The translations under genes were made by a program, and so were the position numbers. From Desulfonatronovibrio magnus (GTDB taxonomy: Bacteria; Desulfobacterota; Desulfovibrionia; Desulfovibrionales; Desulfonatronovibrionaceae): a stretch of DNA of 64,000 nucleotides. The stretch is taken from contig NZ_KN882177.1 in NCBI RefSeq assembly GCF_000934755.1, positions 1 through 64,000 of the forward strand, given 5' to 3'. Position 1 is the first letter of the stretch; each line of letters begins with the position of its first letter. The notes beneath the pieces were generated by a model, which saw nothing but the letters and a program-made list of their open reading frames with translations, did no database searches and was not told the DNA's origin. Below are positions 53,863 through 63,219 of this stretch, in pieces.

Positions 53863-54833
53863 TTGAAACCATACCAACTCAATTGATTGCTATTGGGGTA
53901 GGGCTGGCCGCAGTTATGGCCTTTATCGGTCTTAACGGCCTTGTGCTTGTTTACCTTGAAAGAAAAGTGGCTGGCTTTATCCAGAGGAGGCCAGGCCCAT
54001 ACGAAGTCGGACCTTACGGCTTACTACAGCCTCTGGCTGATGGTCTCAAGCTTGTGGGCAAGCAGATGTTCACCCCCAAAGGAGCAGATGCATTTCTATA
54101 CTGGCTTGCGCCCATAATATCCATAGCTCCTGTTCTGGTCTGTTTTCTGGCGGTTCCTTTTGGTCCGCATGTTACAATATTTAAGGATATGAATGTGGGC
54201 CTTATTCTGATCCTGGCCTTTACAGGAATCAACGTTCTGGCCCTGTGCCTTGCGGGATGGGCTTCTCAAAACAAATACGCACTGCTTGGCGCAGCAAGGG
54301 ATATATCCCAGTCTGTCGCTTACGAAATTCCGCTTCTGCTTTCAGTTCTTCCAATTATATTCATGACAGGAACATTCAATCTGTATGAGATATCAATGGG
54401 TCAGGGTTCATGGCCCTGGCAGTGGCACGTTGCAACTCAGCCTCTGGCTTTTGTGATATTCTTTATTTGTGCCCTGGCTGAAACCAACAGAGCACCGTTT
54501 GATCTGCCTGAAGCAGAAAGTGAGCTTACTGCAGGATTTCATACTGAATACTCAGGCATGGGCTTCGGAGTGTTCTTCCTGGCTGAATATGCCTATATGA
54601 TCATAGCCTGCAGCGTTGCAACAGTGCTGTTTCTCGGCGGATGGAACGGACCTCTGGTTTCAGGCTGGTGGTGGTTCCTGACCAAGGTATATCTGCTTCT
54701 TCTGGTAATGATGTGGTTCAGATGGACATACCCAAGGGTACGCTTTGACCAGCTATTGAACCTGTGCTGGAAATGGCTCATACCTCTGACAGTTATCAAC
54801 CTTCTAATTACAGCTCTGGTGGTTGCGATATGA
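53859..54833 (+). CDS. nuoH: NADH-quinone oxidoreductase subunit H
   Basis: 324-residue membrane subunit that joins the quinone chamber to the proton path. Motifs: YLERKVAGFIQRRPGPYEVG, DGLKLVGKQMFTP, and AETNRAPFDLPEAESELTAG with the conserved acidic residues in place. Overlaps nuoI by four bases. Confidence 0.96.
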   Translation: MIETIPTQLIAIGVGLAAVMAFIGLNGLVLVYLERKVAGFIQRRPGPYEVGPYGLLQPLADGLKLVGKQMFTPKGADAFLYWLAPIISIAPVLVCFLAVPFGPHVTIFKDMNVGLILILAFTGINVLALCLAGWASQNKYALLGAARDISQSVAYEIPLLLSVLPIIFMTGTFNLYEISMGQGSWPWQWHVATQPLAFVIFFICALAETNRAPFDLPEAESELTAGFHTEYSGMGFGVFFLAEYAYMIIACSVATVLFLGGWNGPLVSGWWWFLTKVYLLLLVMMWFRWTYPRVRFDQLLNLCWKWLIPLTVINLLITALVVAI

Positions 54834-55369
54834 TTAAAGAATTGCGAGAAGCCGTTACGGGTGTCTGGAGCATGCTCGTAGGGCTGAAAATTACTGGTAA
54901 AAATTTCTTTCAGCCCCAGGTCACAGTCCATTATCCAAGGCAGACAGTTGAGTCGCTGGAAGGATACAGAGGACATATAGATCTGGTAGCAAAGGAAGAA
55001 GACCCTTATGAGTCCAAATGCATAGCCTGTGGAACCTGCTACCAGCTTTGCCCTTCAAGTTGTATTGATCTGAGAGCCAGGCAGCAGGGGGCCAAGGCGC
55101 AGGAAATACTTCCGCCTCATCCTGATATGGTGAATATGCCTATAGAGCTTAAGAAAAAGGTTGCGCATCCTGAGGAGATGGTCAGGGAGCCGGAATATTT
55201 TTACCTTGACTACAACTATTGCAGTTTGTGTGGATTATGTGTGCAAAACTGCCCGTCAGGTGCGCTGAAGTTTTCCAGCGATGTCTACCTGGCTGGCTAC
55301 AGCAGACAGGAATTTGAGTACGATCTTCTGGCCAGGTTACGTTACCAGGCCCAAAAAAAGGAGAAATAA
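54830..55369 (+). CDS. nuoI: NADH-quinone oxidoreductase subunit I
   Basis: 179 residues with two [4Fe-4S] motifs, CIACGTCYQLC and CSLCGLCVQNC. It passes electrons towards N2. The ATG at 54830 overlaps the nuoH stop; a longer frame starts inside nuoH and is rejected. With nuoEFG absent this subunit, or a docking partner, is the probable entry point for electrons. Confidence 0.95.
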   Translation: MIKELREAVTGVWSMLVGLKITGKNFFQPQVTVHYPRQTVESLEGYRGHIDLVAKEEDPYESKCIACGTCYQLCPSSCIDLRARQQGAKAQEILPPHPDMVNMPIELKKKVAHPEEMVREPEYFYLDYNYCSLCGLCVQNCPSGALKFSSDVYLAGYSRQEFEYDLLARLRYQAQKKEK

Positions 55370-55879
55370 ATGGAAAACTTAGCCTACATTGTCCTGTTCG
55401 GCCATATTGGGTTCATATTAGTCGGCGGGTTTATGACCGTTCTGGCTGAGAGCCTGGTTCGTGCGCTTCTCGGGCTGATCATGACCCTGTTTGGAGTAGC
55501 CGGTCTCTATTTCCTGATGGCTGCGCCCTTTATTGGACTGATGCAGATACTTATATACGTCGGAGCTGTAAGTGTTCTGATATTTTTTGCCATCATGCTC
55601 ACCCAGGCCTGGTCAGGTGGTGATGAGGCAAAGCCCAGAAGTGCAAAAACATTTATATACGCCATTATGGGTGCTTTGGCACCGGCAGTTTTTCTCGGCA
55701 TGGCAGTTATCAGAACAGCCCCACCTTCTATTTTCACTCCGGAAGAAACGGAGATCAAAGCCCTTGGTCAATTCCTGCTCGAACCTTACATCCTGCCTTT
55801 CGAGCTTATTTCTCTGCTTCTTACCATTGCCATGGCCGGAGCAGTAATACTTGGATTTGAAAGGAGGAAACAAAGATGA
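55370..55879 (+). CDS. nuoJ: NADH-quinone oxidoreductase subunit J
   Basis: 169 residues, five membrane helices; the pi-bulge region is MQILIYVGAVSVLIFFAIML. AAAGGAG precedes the ATG. Overlaps nuoK by four bases. Confidence 0.94.
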   Translation: MENLAYIVLFGHIGFILVGGFMTVLAESLVRALLGLIMTLFGVAGLYFLMAAPFIGLMQILIYVGAVSVLIFFAIMLTQAWSGGDEAKPRSAKTFIYAIMGALAPAVFLGMAVIRTAPPSIFTPEETEIKALGQFLLEPYILPFELISLLLTIAMAGAVILGFERRKQR

Positions 55880-56184
55880 GCCCCATGACTATGTATCAAT
55901 TAATTGCCTTGTTTCTTTTATGTATAGGCTTGTTTGGGGTCATGTACAGAAGGACCCTGGTAGGAATGATCCTTGGCATAGAACTAATGCTTAATGGAGC
56001 GGGCCTCAGCATTATGGCTTCAGCACAGCTTACGCCTACTCCTAATGAAATTGGTCAGATAGGTACATTACTGGTAATGGGAATAGCAGCTGCAGAAGCT
56101 ACTCTTCTTCTGGCGATACTTCTGGTCGTCTCAAAAAGATTCAAGAGCGTTGAGGCTGCAAAACTAACCACTATGCGAGGATAG
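55876..56184 (+). CDS. nuoK: NADH-quinone oxidoreductase subunit K
   Basis: 102 residues, three membrane helices with the two conserved glutamates (MILGIELMLNGAGL and GIAAAEATLLLAIL). AAGGAGG before the ATG. Confidence 0.95.
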   Translation: MSPMTMYQLIALFLLCIGLFGVMYRRTLVGMILGIELMLNGAGLSIMASAQLTPTPNEIGQIGTLLVMGIAAAEATLLLAILLVVSKRFKSVEAAKLTTMRG

Positions 56185-56247
56185 TAACAACCTGGGAATG
56201 GTAATGGAGATATTGAACCTCCTTTAGCCCTATAAGGATTAAATGAA

Positions 56248-57756
56248 ATGATGCCTTCTATTCTTCTTCAGACAATCATTGTTCCAGCTTTGGTCGCCCT
56301 GGTCATCCTGCTGTTCAGATACCAGCTGGGAAGAAAAGCAGGGTGGGTGGCTGTTACAGGTCTGGTCTACACCACATTTCTGCTTATTACAGCCCTGATG
56401 GAAATCTACAGAGGTGATCCCATCCAGGAGACCTATCAGATTCTCACAAATCCTGATATCAGCATTAACCTGTTAGCTGACGGATTGAGCATAGCCATAG
56501 CACTGATATGTAATCTGCTGTGTCTGGCCTTATGCACATATTCCATAAAATACATTGATCACAGGATAGAGATTCTGTACTCTCACTTGAGTGAAAAAGA
56601 GCAGGTAAATTACTTTACTTCTTTTTTCTATCTTTTGCTTCCATTTCCAGTAGGTTTTATGGGAGTCAGTTTCGCCAGTGATCTAGTTCTTATGTACTTC
56701 TTTCTCGAAGTGCTCACCCTTTTCCTATTTTTTCTGATGGCTTACTTTGGTTATCAGGACAGGGTGAAAGTTGCAGTAATGTGCTTTATCTGGGGTGTCT
56801 TTTCAGCGCTATTCTTCCTTGGTGGAGTAGTTATAATTTATGCTCAGGTTGGTTCATTTCAAATGGATCAAATTCACCTTCTTTCCGGCGATCCTCTCGC
56901 ATTCTGGGTAATTCTTCTTGTGCTCATAGGCTTCTTTGCCAAATTAGCCATTGTACCTCTGCACGTATGGATGCCCTGGGTACATGCTGAACATCCTACA
57001 TGTATAGCAGGATTACTGGCAGTTTACGCTAATATTGCCGCTTACATTATAGTCCGTATGCTTGTGTTGCCCCTGTGGGATGACTTCCAGGTTTTTGGTC
57101 CGCCAATTATGATTTTTTCAGTCATAACCATGATTTACGGATCACTGCTTACCCTGGCACAGACAGACATGAAAAGGATTCCAGCCTGCTCGACCATCAG
57201 CCAGAGTGCTTACTCCATGCTGGGCATAGGTGCATTGACTGCAGCCAGCATTGAGGGTGGACTGTTTTTCTTTATGAGTCATATCATGGGCAAGACTGTT
57301 TTCTTTTCTGCCTGTGGCCTTGTGGTCTATACTACTCATATAAGAAACATTAAAAAGCTTGGCGGCCTGGCCACAAAGATGCCAATAACTGCTTTGCTTT
57401 TTCTATCCGGCGGCATGATGCTGGCAGGAATACCGCCATTCAGCAGTTTTGCTGCAGAAGTTGTAATGTTTGCCGGTATATTTGAGAGAGGAGACAATTT
57501 CGGTCTAATACTTGGTATCATAGGGCTGCTGGCAATATTGCTGTCCATAACATATGCCGTACACTTCACCAGGGTAATTTTCTTCGGGCCCATACCTGAA
57601 AAACTTGCTCAGGATGATCATATAAAAGATCCTCCATGGATTATGGCTGCACCCTTAATAATCATCGTACTCGTATCAGCATTTTTAGGTCTTTATCCTT
57701 CGCTGGTCATGGACTTGTTTGAGCCGGTCATCAGCGGAGCACTGGGCAACATGTAA
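56248..57756 (+). CDS. Additional NuoM/Mrp-type antiporter subunit of complex I
   Basis: 502-residue proton-antiporter-fold membrane protein inserted between nuoK and nuoL; a separate regular nuoM follows nuoL. It has E154 in TM5 (YFFLEVLTLF) and K232 in TM7 (FFAKLAIVPLHVWMPWVH). The usual TM8 lysine of NuoM (LLKxxxYG) is replaced by N262 (AVYANIAAYIIVRM). E in SFAAEVVMFAG fits the terminal channel residue. The gene order fits complex I types with a second NuoM and an added pumping module. Divergence from the regular NuoM shows it is not a recent duplicate. Confidence 0.85.
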   Translation: MMPSILLQTIIVPALVALVILLFRYQLGRKAGWVAVTGLVYTTFLLITALMEIYRGDPIQETYQILTNPDISINLLADGLSIAIALICNLLCLALCTYSIKYIDHRIEILYSHLSEKEQVNYFTSFFYLLLPFPVGFMGVSFASDLVLMYFFLEVLTLFLFFLMAYFGYQDRVKVAVMCFIWGVFSALFFLGGVVIIYAQVGSFQMDQIHLLSGDPLAFWVILLVLIGFFAKLAIVPLHVWMPWVHAEHPTCIAGLLAVYANIAAYIIVRMLVLPLWDDFQVFGPPIMIFSVITMIYGSLLTLAQTDMKRIPACSTISQSAYSMLGIGALTAASIEGGLFFFMSHIMGKTVFFSACGLVVYTTHIRNIKKLGGLATKMPITALLFLSGGMMLAGIPPFSSFAAEVVMFAGIFERGDNFGLILGIIGLLAILLSITYAVHFTRVIFFGPIPEKLAQDDHIKDPPWIMAAPLIIIVLVSAFLGLYPSLVMDLFEPVISGALGNM

Positions 57757-57819
57757 TCCGGCCGCAGTAGCGTAGCAGGACCTGAAAACAAAAATTATTT
57801 AACTCAAGGTGGATTAAAG

Positions 57820-59922
57820 ATGGATATACAACTCGCGTGGTTATGCCTGATCTGGCCTCTGATAGGCGTGATTATCACTCCATTTCTAGCCCGCATCAAT
57901 ACAGATGTGATGAGCTATGGTGCGGTATTCTTTTCATTCCTTACGGCAGTAACAGCAGTGATGATGCTTCCGCTCCTTTTTTCTGCAGAAGTTCTTCCTC
58001 TGGAGTCTAAATATATATGGCTCAGCACTCCCGTTCACATTACTTTTGGAGTACTGCTGGACCCACTTAGTATAATAGTTGCCAATGTAGTGGCAGTGAT
58101 CAGTTTTTTCATTATGATCTATTGTTTAGGTTATATGAAAGGTGATCCAGATATCATGCGCTTCTGGATGCTGATGAATGCATTTATCGGAAGTATGCTG
58201 CTGCTCGTTCTTGCTAACAATCTGATTATCATATTTATAGGCTGGAAGCTTGTAGGACTCTGCAGTTACGGGCTCATTGGTTATTATTATCGCGATGATG
58301 AAAAATACTGGATCGGCGGGCCTGCTCCTTTTTCTTTTGACAAACCCTCAGCCTGCGGTGTCAAGGCTTTTATAGTGACCAGTGTCGGGGACATGCTGAT
58401 GCTGGGTGGTATTTTGATAATATATTTTTATGCCAAAACATTTAACATTCTTGAACTTTACCACACAGCACCGGAATGGGTTCCTCTCATGGCAGCCAAT
58501 CCATGGATGATCATTCTGGTCAGCATTCTTCTTATTGCCGGCCCGGTAGGTAAGTCAGCCCAGTTCCCCCTGCATGAATGGCTCCCTGAAGCTATGTCAG
58601 GGCCGGGTCCAGTATCAGCTCTTATCCACGCAGCGACTATGGTTAAGAGTGGAGTTTTTCTTATTGCTCGGTTTATTCCGATTTTTTATTACGCATACTG
58701 GTCTGCAGGCGTGGAAGAAGCAATGTACTTTTTCTTAATTGTTGCCTGGATAGGTGCTATTACAGCTTTTCTTGCAGCCAGTCAGGGGCTTGTAGCTCTT
58801 GAGCTTAAGAAGGTCCTGGCTTACTCCACCGTAAGTCAGATTGGCTTCATGATGCTGGCTATGGGAGTGTCAGGTTTCAGTCAGGAACTTCTGGTTAAAG
58901 GCTATATGGCAGGCACATTTCATCTTATGAGTCATGCCATGTTCAAGGCTTGCCTCTTTCTTTGTGCTGGAACAGTTATTCATGCTGCTCATTCTATTTA
59001 TATAAATGATATGGGAAGCTTAAAAAAATATATGCCTTATACCTGGTTGTTCATGGGATTAGGCACACTATCTCTTATTGGTGTACCTCCTCTGCCTGGA
59101 TTTTGGAGCAAGGAAGCTGTTCTGTTCGCAACACTTGAGTCACAGCATTATTCCCTGTTCGCAATAGTAGTAGTAACAGTTGTGTTTACTGCTTTCTACT
59201 CTACCCGCTATTTTGGCATGATTTTTCATGGCCAGACCAGTGATCATGTCAAAAAAGAACTTTCCAAACCTCATCATCATGTCCATGAAGGATACTTTCC
59301 TCAAACATTTGCCTGTGGTGCTCTCGCTGTGGGTATTGTTACCTTCGGACTGTTAGGCATGAAAGCTGAATATGCCTTGTACGACCTCTTTACGATTCAA
59401 CTTGTCAATGATTTGGGACTTGCAGTTCAATCCTTTGATCCTTTGTATCCCAAAATTGTGATTGTCGCATTTTCCATTGGGGGAGTACTTCTCGGTGTTA
59501 TTCCAGCCTACATGTTCTATGTATCCAGAAAATGGGACGTAAATAAGATATATGAAAACTCTAAAGCTGTTCAATTAGTCCACATCTTTCTCTGGAACAG
59601 GTGGTATATTAACAACTTTTACAACTGGTTTTTCGTTCGTGGAGTCATGAATTCAGCCAGAGCTGTTGCTGACAAGATAGAAGTAGCAGCTGACTCAGCC
59701 ATTAACAAACGTATACCCCAGGCAGTTTTCGGACTGGCCAAAATATCCAACTGGTTTGATCAAAAAGCCATTGATGGGGTTGTTGATGGTACGGCCTACA
59801 AAGTACAGGAAACAGGTGGAATCCTGTCAAGGATTCAAGCTGGAAAGATACAGGAATATCTGGCCCTGGCAGTAATTATGGCCCTTGTGATCGGCGGAGT
59901 GATCTGGCTCATGATTATTTAA
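57820..59922 (+). CDS. nuoL: NADH-quinone oxidoreductase subunit L, extended lateral helix
   Basis: 700 residues, longer than common NuoL. Antiporter core as usual (GKSAQFPLHEWLPEAMSGPG, VLAYSTVSQIGFMMLAMG), but the TM5 motif is GWKLVGLCSYGLIG, with K143 where NuoL has Glu, and TM8 has K276 (ATMVKSGVF) where E. coli NuoL has Thr. The C-terminal lateral helix region from F605-V-R to I651-D-G spans 49 residues against about 23 in E. coli-like NuoL as recalled, a gain of ~26. This would lengthen the arm enough to span one more antiporter. Confidence 0.95.
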   Translation: MDIQLAWLCLIWPLIGVIITPFLARINTDVMSYGAVFFSFLTAVTAVMMLPLLFSAEVLPLESKYIWLSTPVHITFGVLLDPLSIIVANVVAVISFFIMIYCLGYMKGDPDIMRFWMLMNAFIGSMLLLVLANNLIIIFIGWKLVGLCSYGLIGYYYRDDEKYWIGGPAPFSFDKPSACGVKAFIVTSVGDMLMLGGILIIYFYAKTFNILELYHTAPEWVPLMAANPWMIILVSILLIAGPVGKSAQFPLHEWLPEAMSGPGPVSALIHAATMVKSGVFLIARFIPIFYYAYWSAGVEEAMYFFLIVAWIGAITAFLAASQGLVALELKKVLAYSTVSQIGFMMLAMGVSGFSQELLVKGYMAGTFHLMSHAMFKACLFLCAGTVIHAAHSIYINDMGSLKKYMPYTWLFMGLGTLSLIGVPPLPGFWSKEAVLFATLESQHYSLFAIVVVTVVFTAFYSTRYFGMIFHGQTSDHVKKELSKPHHHVHEGYFPQTFACGALAVGIVTFGLLGMKAEYALYDLFTIQLVNDLGLAVQSFDPLYPKIVIVAFSIGGVLLGVIPAYMFYVSRKWDVNKIYENSKAVQLVHIFLWNRWYINNFYNWFFVRGVMNSARAVADKIEVAADSAINKRIPQAVFGLAKISNWFDQKAIDGVVDGTAYKVQETGGILSRIQAGKIQEYLALAVIMALVIGGVIWLMII

Positions 59923-59997
59923 AAACAATCATGAACCTTAACCATCATTGTATATATGCACATAACTTTTATAAACCGTTTGCCGGAGTAGCTGACT

Positions 59998-61608
59998 ATG
60001 CTTAACACAGACTTTCCAGTGCTCAGCGCCCTGATCTTCTTCCCACTAATCGCGGCGGTGGTGCTCTTTTTTATCCGCGGAGATAAAAACATCAGGGTCT
60101 TTACACTTGTTGTGGGCTTAATTGAATGTGTACTTATGCTGCCCTTGCTGGGCTTTAACCTTACCACTGCTGAATTTCAGTTTGTGGAAAAGCATGTCTG
60201 GATAGAGGCCTGGAACATAAATTATTACCTGGGCATTGATGGTATCAGTATTCTAATGATTCTGCTTACCGTTATACTCTTGCCTTTGTGCGTTTTATGT
60301 TCCTGGAGTTATATCGGTAAGAGGGTCAAGGAGTTTCATTTCTGCCTGTTGCTGATGACTACGGCCTGTGTTGGAATATTCAGTGCCCTGGATTTTGTAT
60401 TATTTTACATATTCTGGGAAGCAATGCTTGTACCAATGTATCTGATGATAGCTGTCTGGGGCGGACCCAACAAACGCTATGCTTCACTAAAGTTTTTTAT
60501 TTATACCTTAGCAGGCAGTACACTTTTCCTGGCTGCCATTGTAGCTTTTTTTATACATACAGGCACCTTTTCCATACCGGAACTTATGCAGCATGAGTAT
60601 GGATTCAGGTTTCAGATGTGGGCATTTCTAGCCATGGCTCTCGCGTTCGCCATTAAGGTGCCCATGTTTCCATTTCATACGTGGCTTCCTGCTGCACACG
60701 TTGAGGCACCTACAGCAGGCAGTGTTCTTCTTGCGTCCATATTGCTAAAAATGGGCACTTATGGCTTCTTGCGCTTCTGCATGCCTATAACACCTGCTGC
60801 AAGCGATTTCTTTGCACCGCTGATGATTACACTGGCTATCATTTCAGTAATCTATGGATCCTTTGTAGCCATAGGACAACAGGATATGAAAAAGCTGATA
60901 GCATATTCTTCAGTAGCGCATATGGGATTCGTCACTCTCGGCATATTTGTATTTGCCTTTCGAGGAGTCGAAGGTGCCATCATGCACATGGTAAATCATG
61001 GCATAATAACTGGAGCCATGTTTATGCTTGTGGGGCTTCTTTATGAACGAAGTCACAGCAGAGAGATAGCTGATAATATGGGGTTGAGCAAACACTTGCC
61101 TATTTATACCGGATTTCTGCTCCTGTTTTCACTGGCAGCTTTTGGGTTCCCGGGAACCAATGGTTTTTTCAGCAAGCTATTAGTACTTATTGGAGTTTTC
61201 GAGGCCAGCTACTTTCTTGGTGTTCTATTTATTATCGGCCTGCTACTTGGCCTGGCATACCTGATGCGACTGCTTTTATCAGTCGGGTGGGGGTCACCCA
61301 GCAATGCTTCTAACTGGAAAGACATAAACACGCGTGAATGGGTTTATCTATTGCCCTTACTCTTGCTGGTATTTTATCTTGGTCTTGCTCCCGGAAGGGC
61401 ATTAAATATTATGGGACCATCCATTGAAAATCTATTAGATAATTTTGAACGTGAACGTCACATTTCAGAACACGCCAATATCTGTAATGAAATTCCTTCA
61501 ATATCATCTAAATTATCTTATACGGAAACGGAGATATTATACTCTCCAGAACTGCGTACAATGGAAGTTGCTAATAATACTGAGTCAAATACCAAGGAAC
61601 TGAATTAA
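59998..61608 (+). CDS. nuoM: NADH-quinone oxidoreductase subunit M
   Basis: 536 residues with canonical residues: Glu in FYIFWEAMLVPMYLMIA, Lys in AFAIKVPMFPFHTWLPAAH, Lys in ILLKMGTYGFLRF. After the last membrane helix there is a hydrophilic tail of about 60 residues (from NFERERHISEH to the end) not typical of NuoM. CCGGAG precedes the ATG. Confidence 0.95.
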   Translation: MLNTDFPVLSALIFFPLIAAVVLFFIRGDKNIRVFTLVVGLIECVLMLPLLGFNLTTAEFQFVEKHVWIEAWNINYYLGIDGISILMILLTVILLPLCVLCSWSYIGKRVKEFHFCLLLMTTACVGIFSALDFVLFYIFWEAMLVPMYLMIAVWGGPNKRYASLKFFIYTLAGSTLFLAAIVAFFIHTGTFSIPELMQHEYGFRFQMWAFLAMALAFAIKVPMFPFHTWLPAAHVEAPTAGSVLLASILLKMGTYGFLRFCMPITPAASDFFAPLMITLAIISVIYGSFVAIGQQDMKKLIAYSSVAHMGFVTLGIFVFAFRGVEGAIMHMVNHGIITGAMFMLVGLLYERSHSREIADNMGLSKHLPIYTGFLLLFSLAAFGFPGTNGFFSKLLVLIGVFEASYFLGVLFIIGLLLGLAYLMRLLLSVGWGSPSNASNWKDINTREWVYLLPLLLLVFYLGLAPGRALNIMGPSIENLLDNFERERHISEHANICNEIPSISSKLSYTETEILYSPELRTMEVANNTESNTKELN

Positions 61609-61653
61609 ACAACAGCCTGCAAGTCCGGCTGGAAGGATAAAAGGAGAAAAGCC

Positions 61654-63069
61654 TTGCTTAACTTCAATCCACTACTGATAATCCCTGAACTGTACATGGT
61701 TGCACTGCTTGCTGTTCTTTTTGTGCAAAGCATCAGTGAAAAGTTAAAGAACATAACCCATTGGGTGCCTTTTGGTGCCCTGCTTGGAGCAATACTGGCA
61801 GCTTTTTCTCCCACTGCCCCAGAGCTGATGTTCTATGAATCCTATCAAATTGATAATTTATCACAGTTTTTCAAAGCACTTGTATTTCTGGGCTTAGCTA
61901 TCTGCAGTGCTAATGCCATTCGAAATCAGTCTCTCGGCAAAGCAAACAGAGCTGATTATTTTTTCTTTATGTTCATGAGCAGTTTCGGGTTGCTGCTTTT
62001 ATCAAGCACTATCGAGCTCTTTACCATCTACATCTCGCTTGAGCTTGCCTCTTACAGTCTGTACATACTTCTTCCGCTCAGGAACAATGATCCTCGTGCT
62101 GTTGAAGGAACAATCAAATATGCTCTCTTTGGTGCTGTGGCAACTGCCATTGGTCTTTTTGGAATTTCATACATAATAGCAGGGCAGCACACTACATACA
62201 TCCACGAACTTGCCACCATGAGCTGGTCTTTTGCTGATAATCCCATGGCTCTTATTGGTCTGGGCATGTTTTTCATGGCTTTCATCTATAAGCTTGCACT
62301 GTTTCCATTCCATTTCTGGGCACCGGATGTATATCAAGGCGCAAGCAATGAGACAGCTGCATTTGCAGCTACATTACCCAAAATCGGGGCAATTGTTATA
62401 CTTGTAAGATTGATGGCACTGGCACCAGGAGTAGAGGTAAAGACTATACTCGCTATTTTTGCAGCATTATCCATGACCATTGGTAATCTCTTTGCTCTGG
62501 TACAGCGCGATGTCAAAAGGCTGCTTGCCTACTCAAGTGTTGCTCATGCAGGATTTATTGTAATGGGTTTGGTAGCAGGCGGCAGTTATGGCCTTGCAGC
62601 TGCTTCATACTACGCACTGGTGTACGTTGTAATGAATCTTACGATTTTCTGGGTAATAACCAGGCTGTCAGATAATGGTAGAAATATATATATTAATGAT
62701 CTCCGTGGTCTTTACAGCACAGCTCCGGTCCTGGCCTTTGTGCTTGCTGTAGCTGCTTTTGCATTAGTGGGCCTGCCGCCTACAGCCGGATTTACTGGAA
62801 AGCTCTTTCTGCTTAACTCAGCCTGGGGGGAAGGTTATCACTGGCTTGTAATTGTAGCCGTAATTAATACTGCTCTGGCAATCTTTTACTACCTTAACCT
62901 TGTCAGACATGCATATACTCTTGACCAGGTAGTTCCAACAAAGATCAATGTATCCCTTACCGGAACATCAGTGGCAGTTGTTCTGGCAGCAGGGGTGATC
63001 TATCTTGGTGTGTTACCACAAAGCATATTTGATATGCTCATGCGCGCCAGTAATGTGTTGTTTTTTTAA
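61654..63069 (+). CDS. nuoN: NADH-quinone oxidoreductase subunit N
   Basis: 471-residue antiporter-like subunit. Motifs: YISLELASYSLYIL (TM5 Glu), YKLALFPFHFWAPDVYQGA, and DVKRLLAYSSVAHAGF. Start is TTG at 61654 preceded by AAAAGGAG. Last gene of the nuo run; a 150-bp AT-rich gap follows. Confidence 0.95.
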   Translation: MLNFNPLLIIPELYMVALLAVLFVQSISEKLKNITHWVPFGALLGAILAAFSPTAPELMFYESYQIDNLSQFFKALVFLGLAICSANAIRNQSLGKANRADYFFFMFMSSFGLLLLSSTIELFTIYISLELASYSLYILLPLRNNDPRAVEGTIKYALFGAVATAIGLFGISYIIAGQHTTYIHELATMSWSFADNPMALIGLGMFFMAFIYKLALFPFHFWAPDVYQGASNETAAFAATLPKIGAIVILVRLMALAPGVEVKTILAIFAALSMTIGNLFALVQRDVKRLLAYSSVAHAGFIVMGLVAGGSYGLAAASYYALVYVVMNLTIFWVITRLSDNGRNIYINDLRGLYSTAPVLAFVLAVAAFALVGLPPTAGFTGKLFLLNSAWGEGYHWLVIVAVINTALAIFYYLNLVRHAYTLDQVVPTKINVSLTGTSVAVVLAAGVIYLGVLPQSIFDMLMRASNVLFF

Positions 63070-63219
63070 TATTAAACCTGCAATGACTGTGATTGAATCG
63101 ATTATGATTTGAATCAAGAATATATATAAGTTTTTTATACCATTTTTTATCAGCTTGTGAGCTCAGCTTAATTATAAGGATCTAAATCTTAAATAGAGGT
63201 ACCATCAGGAGGTGTAACC

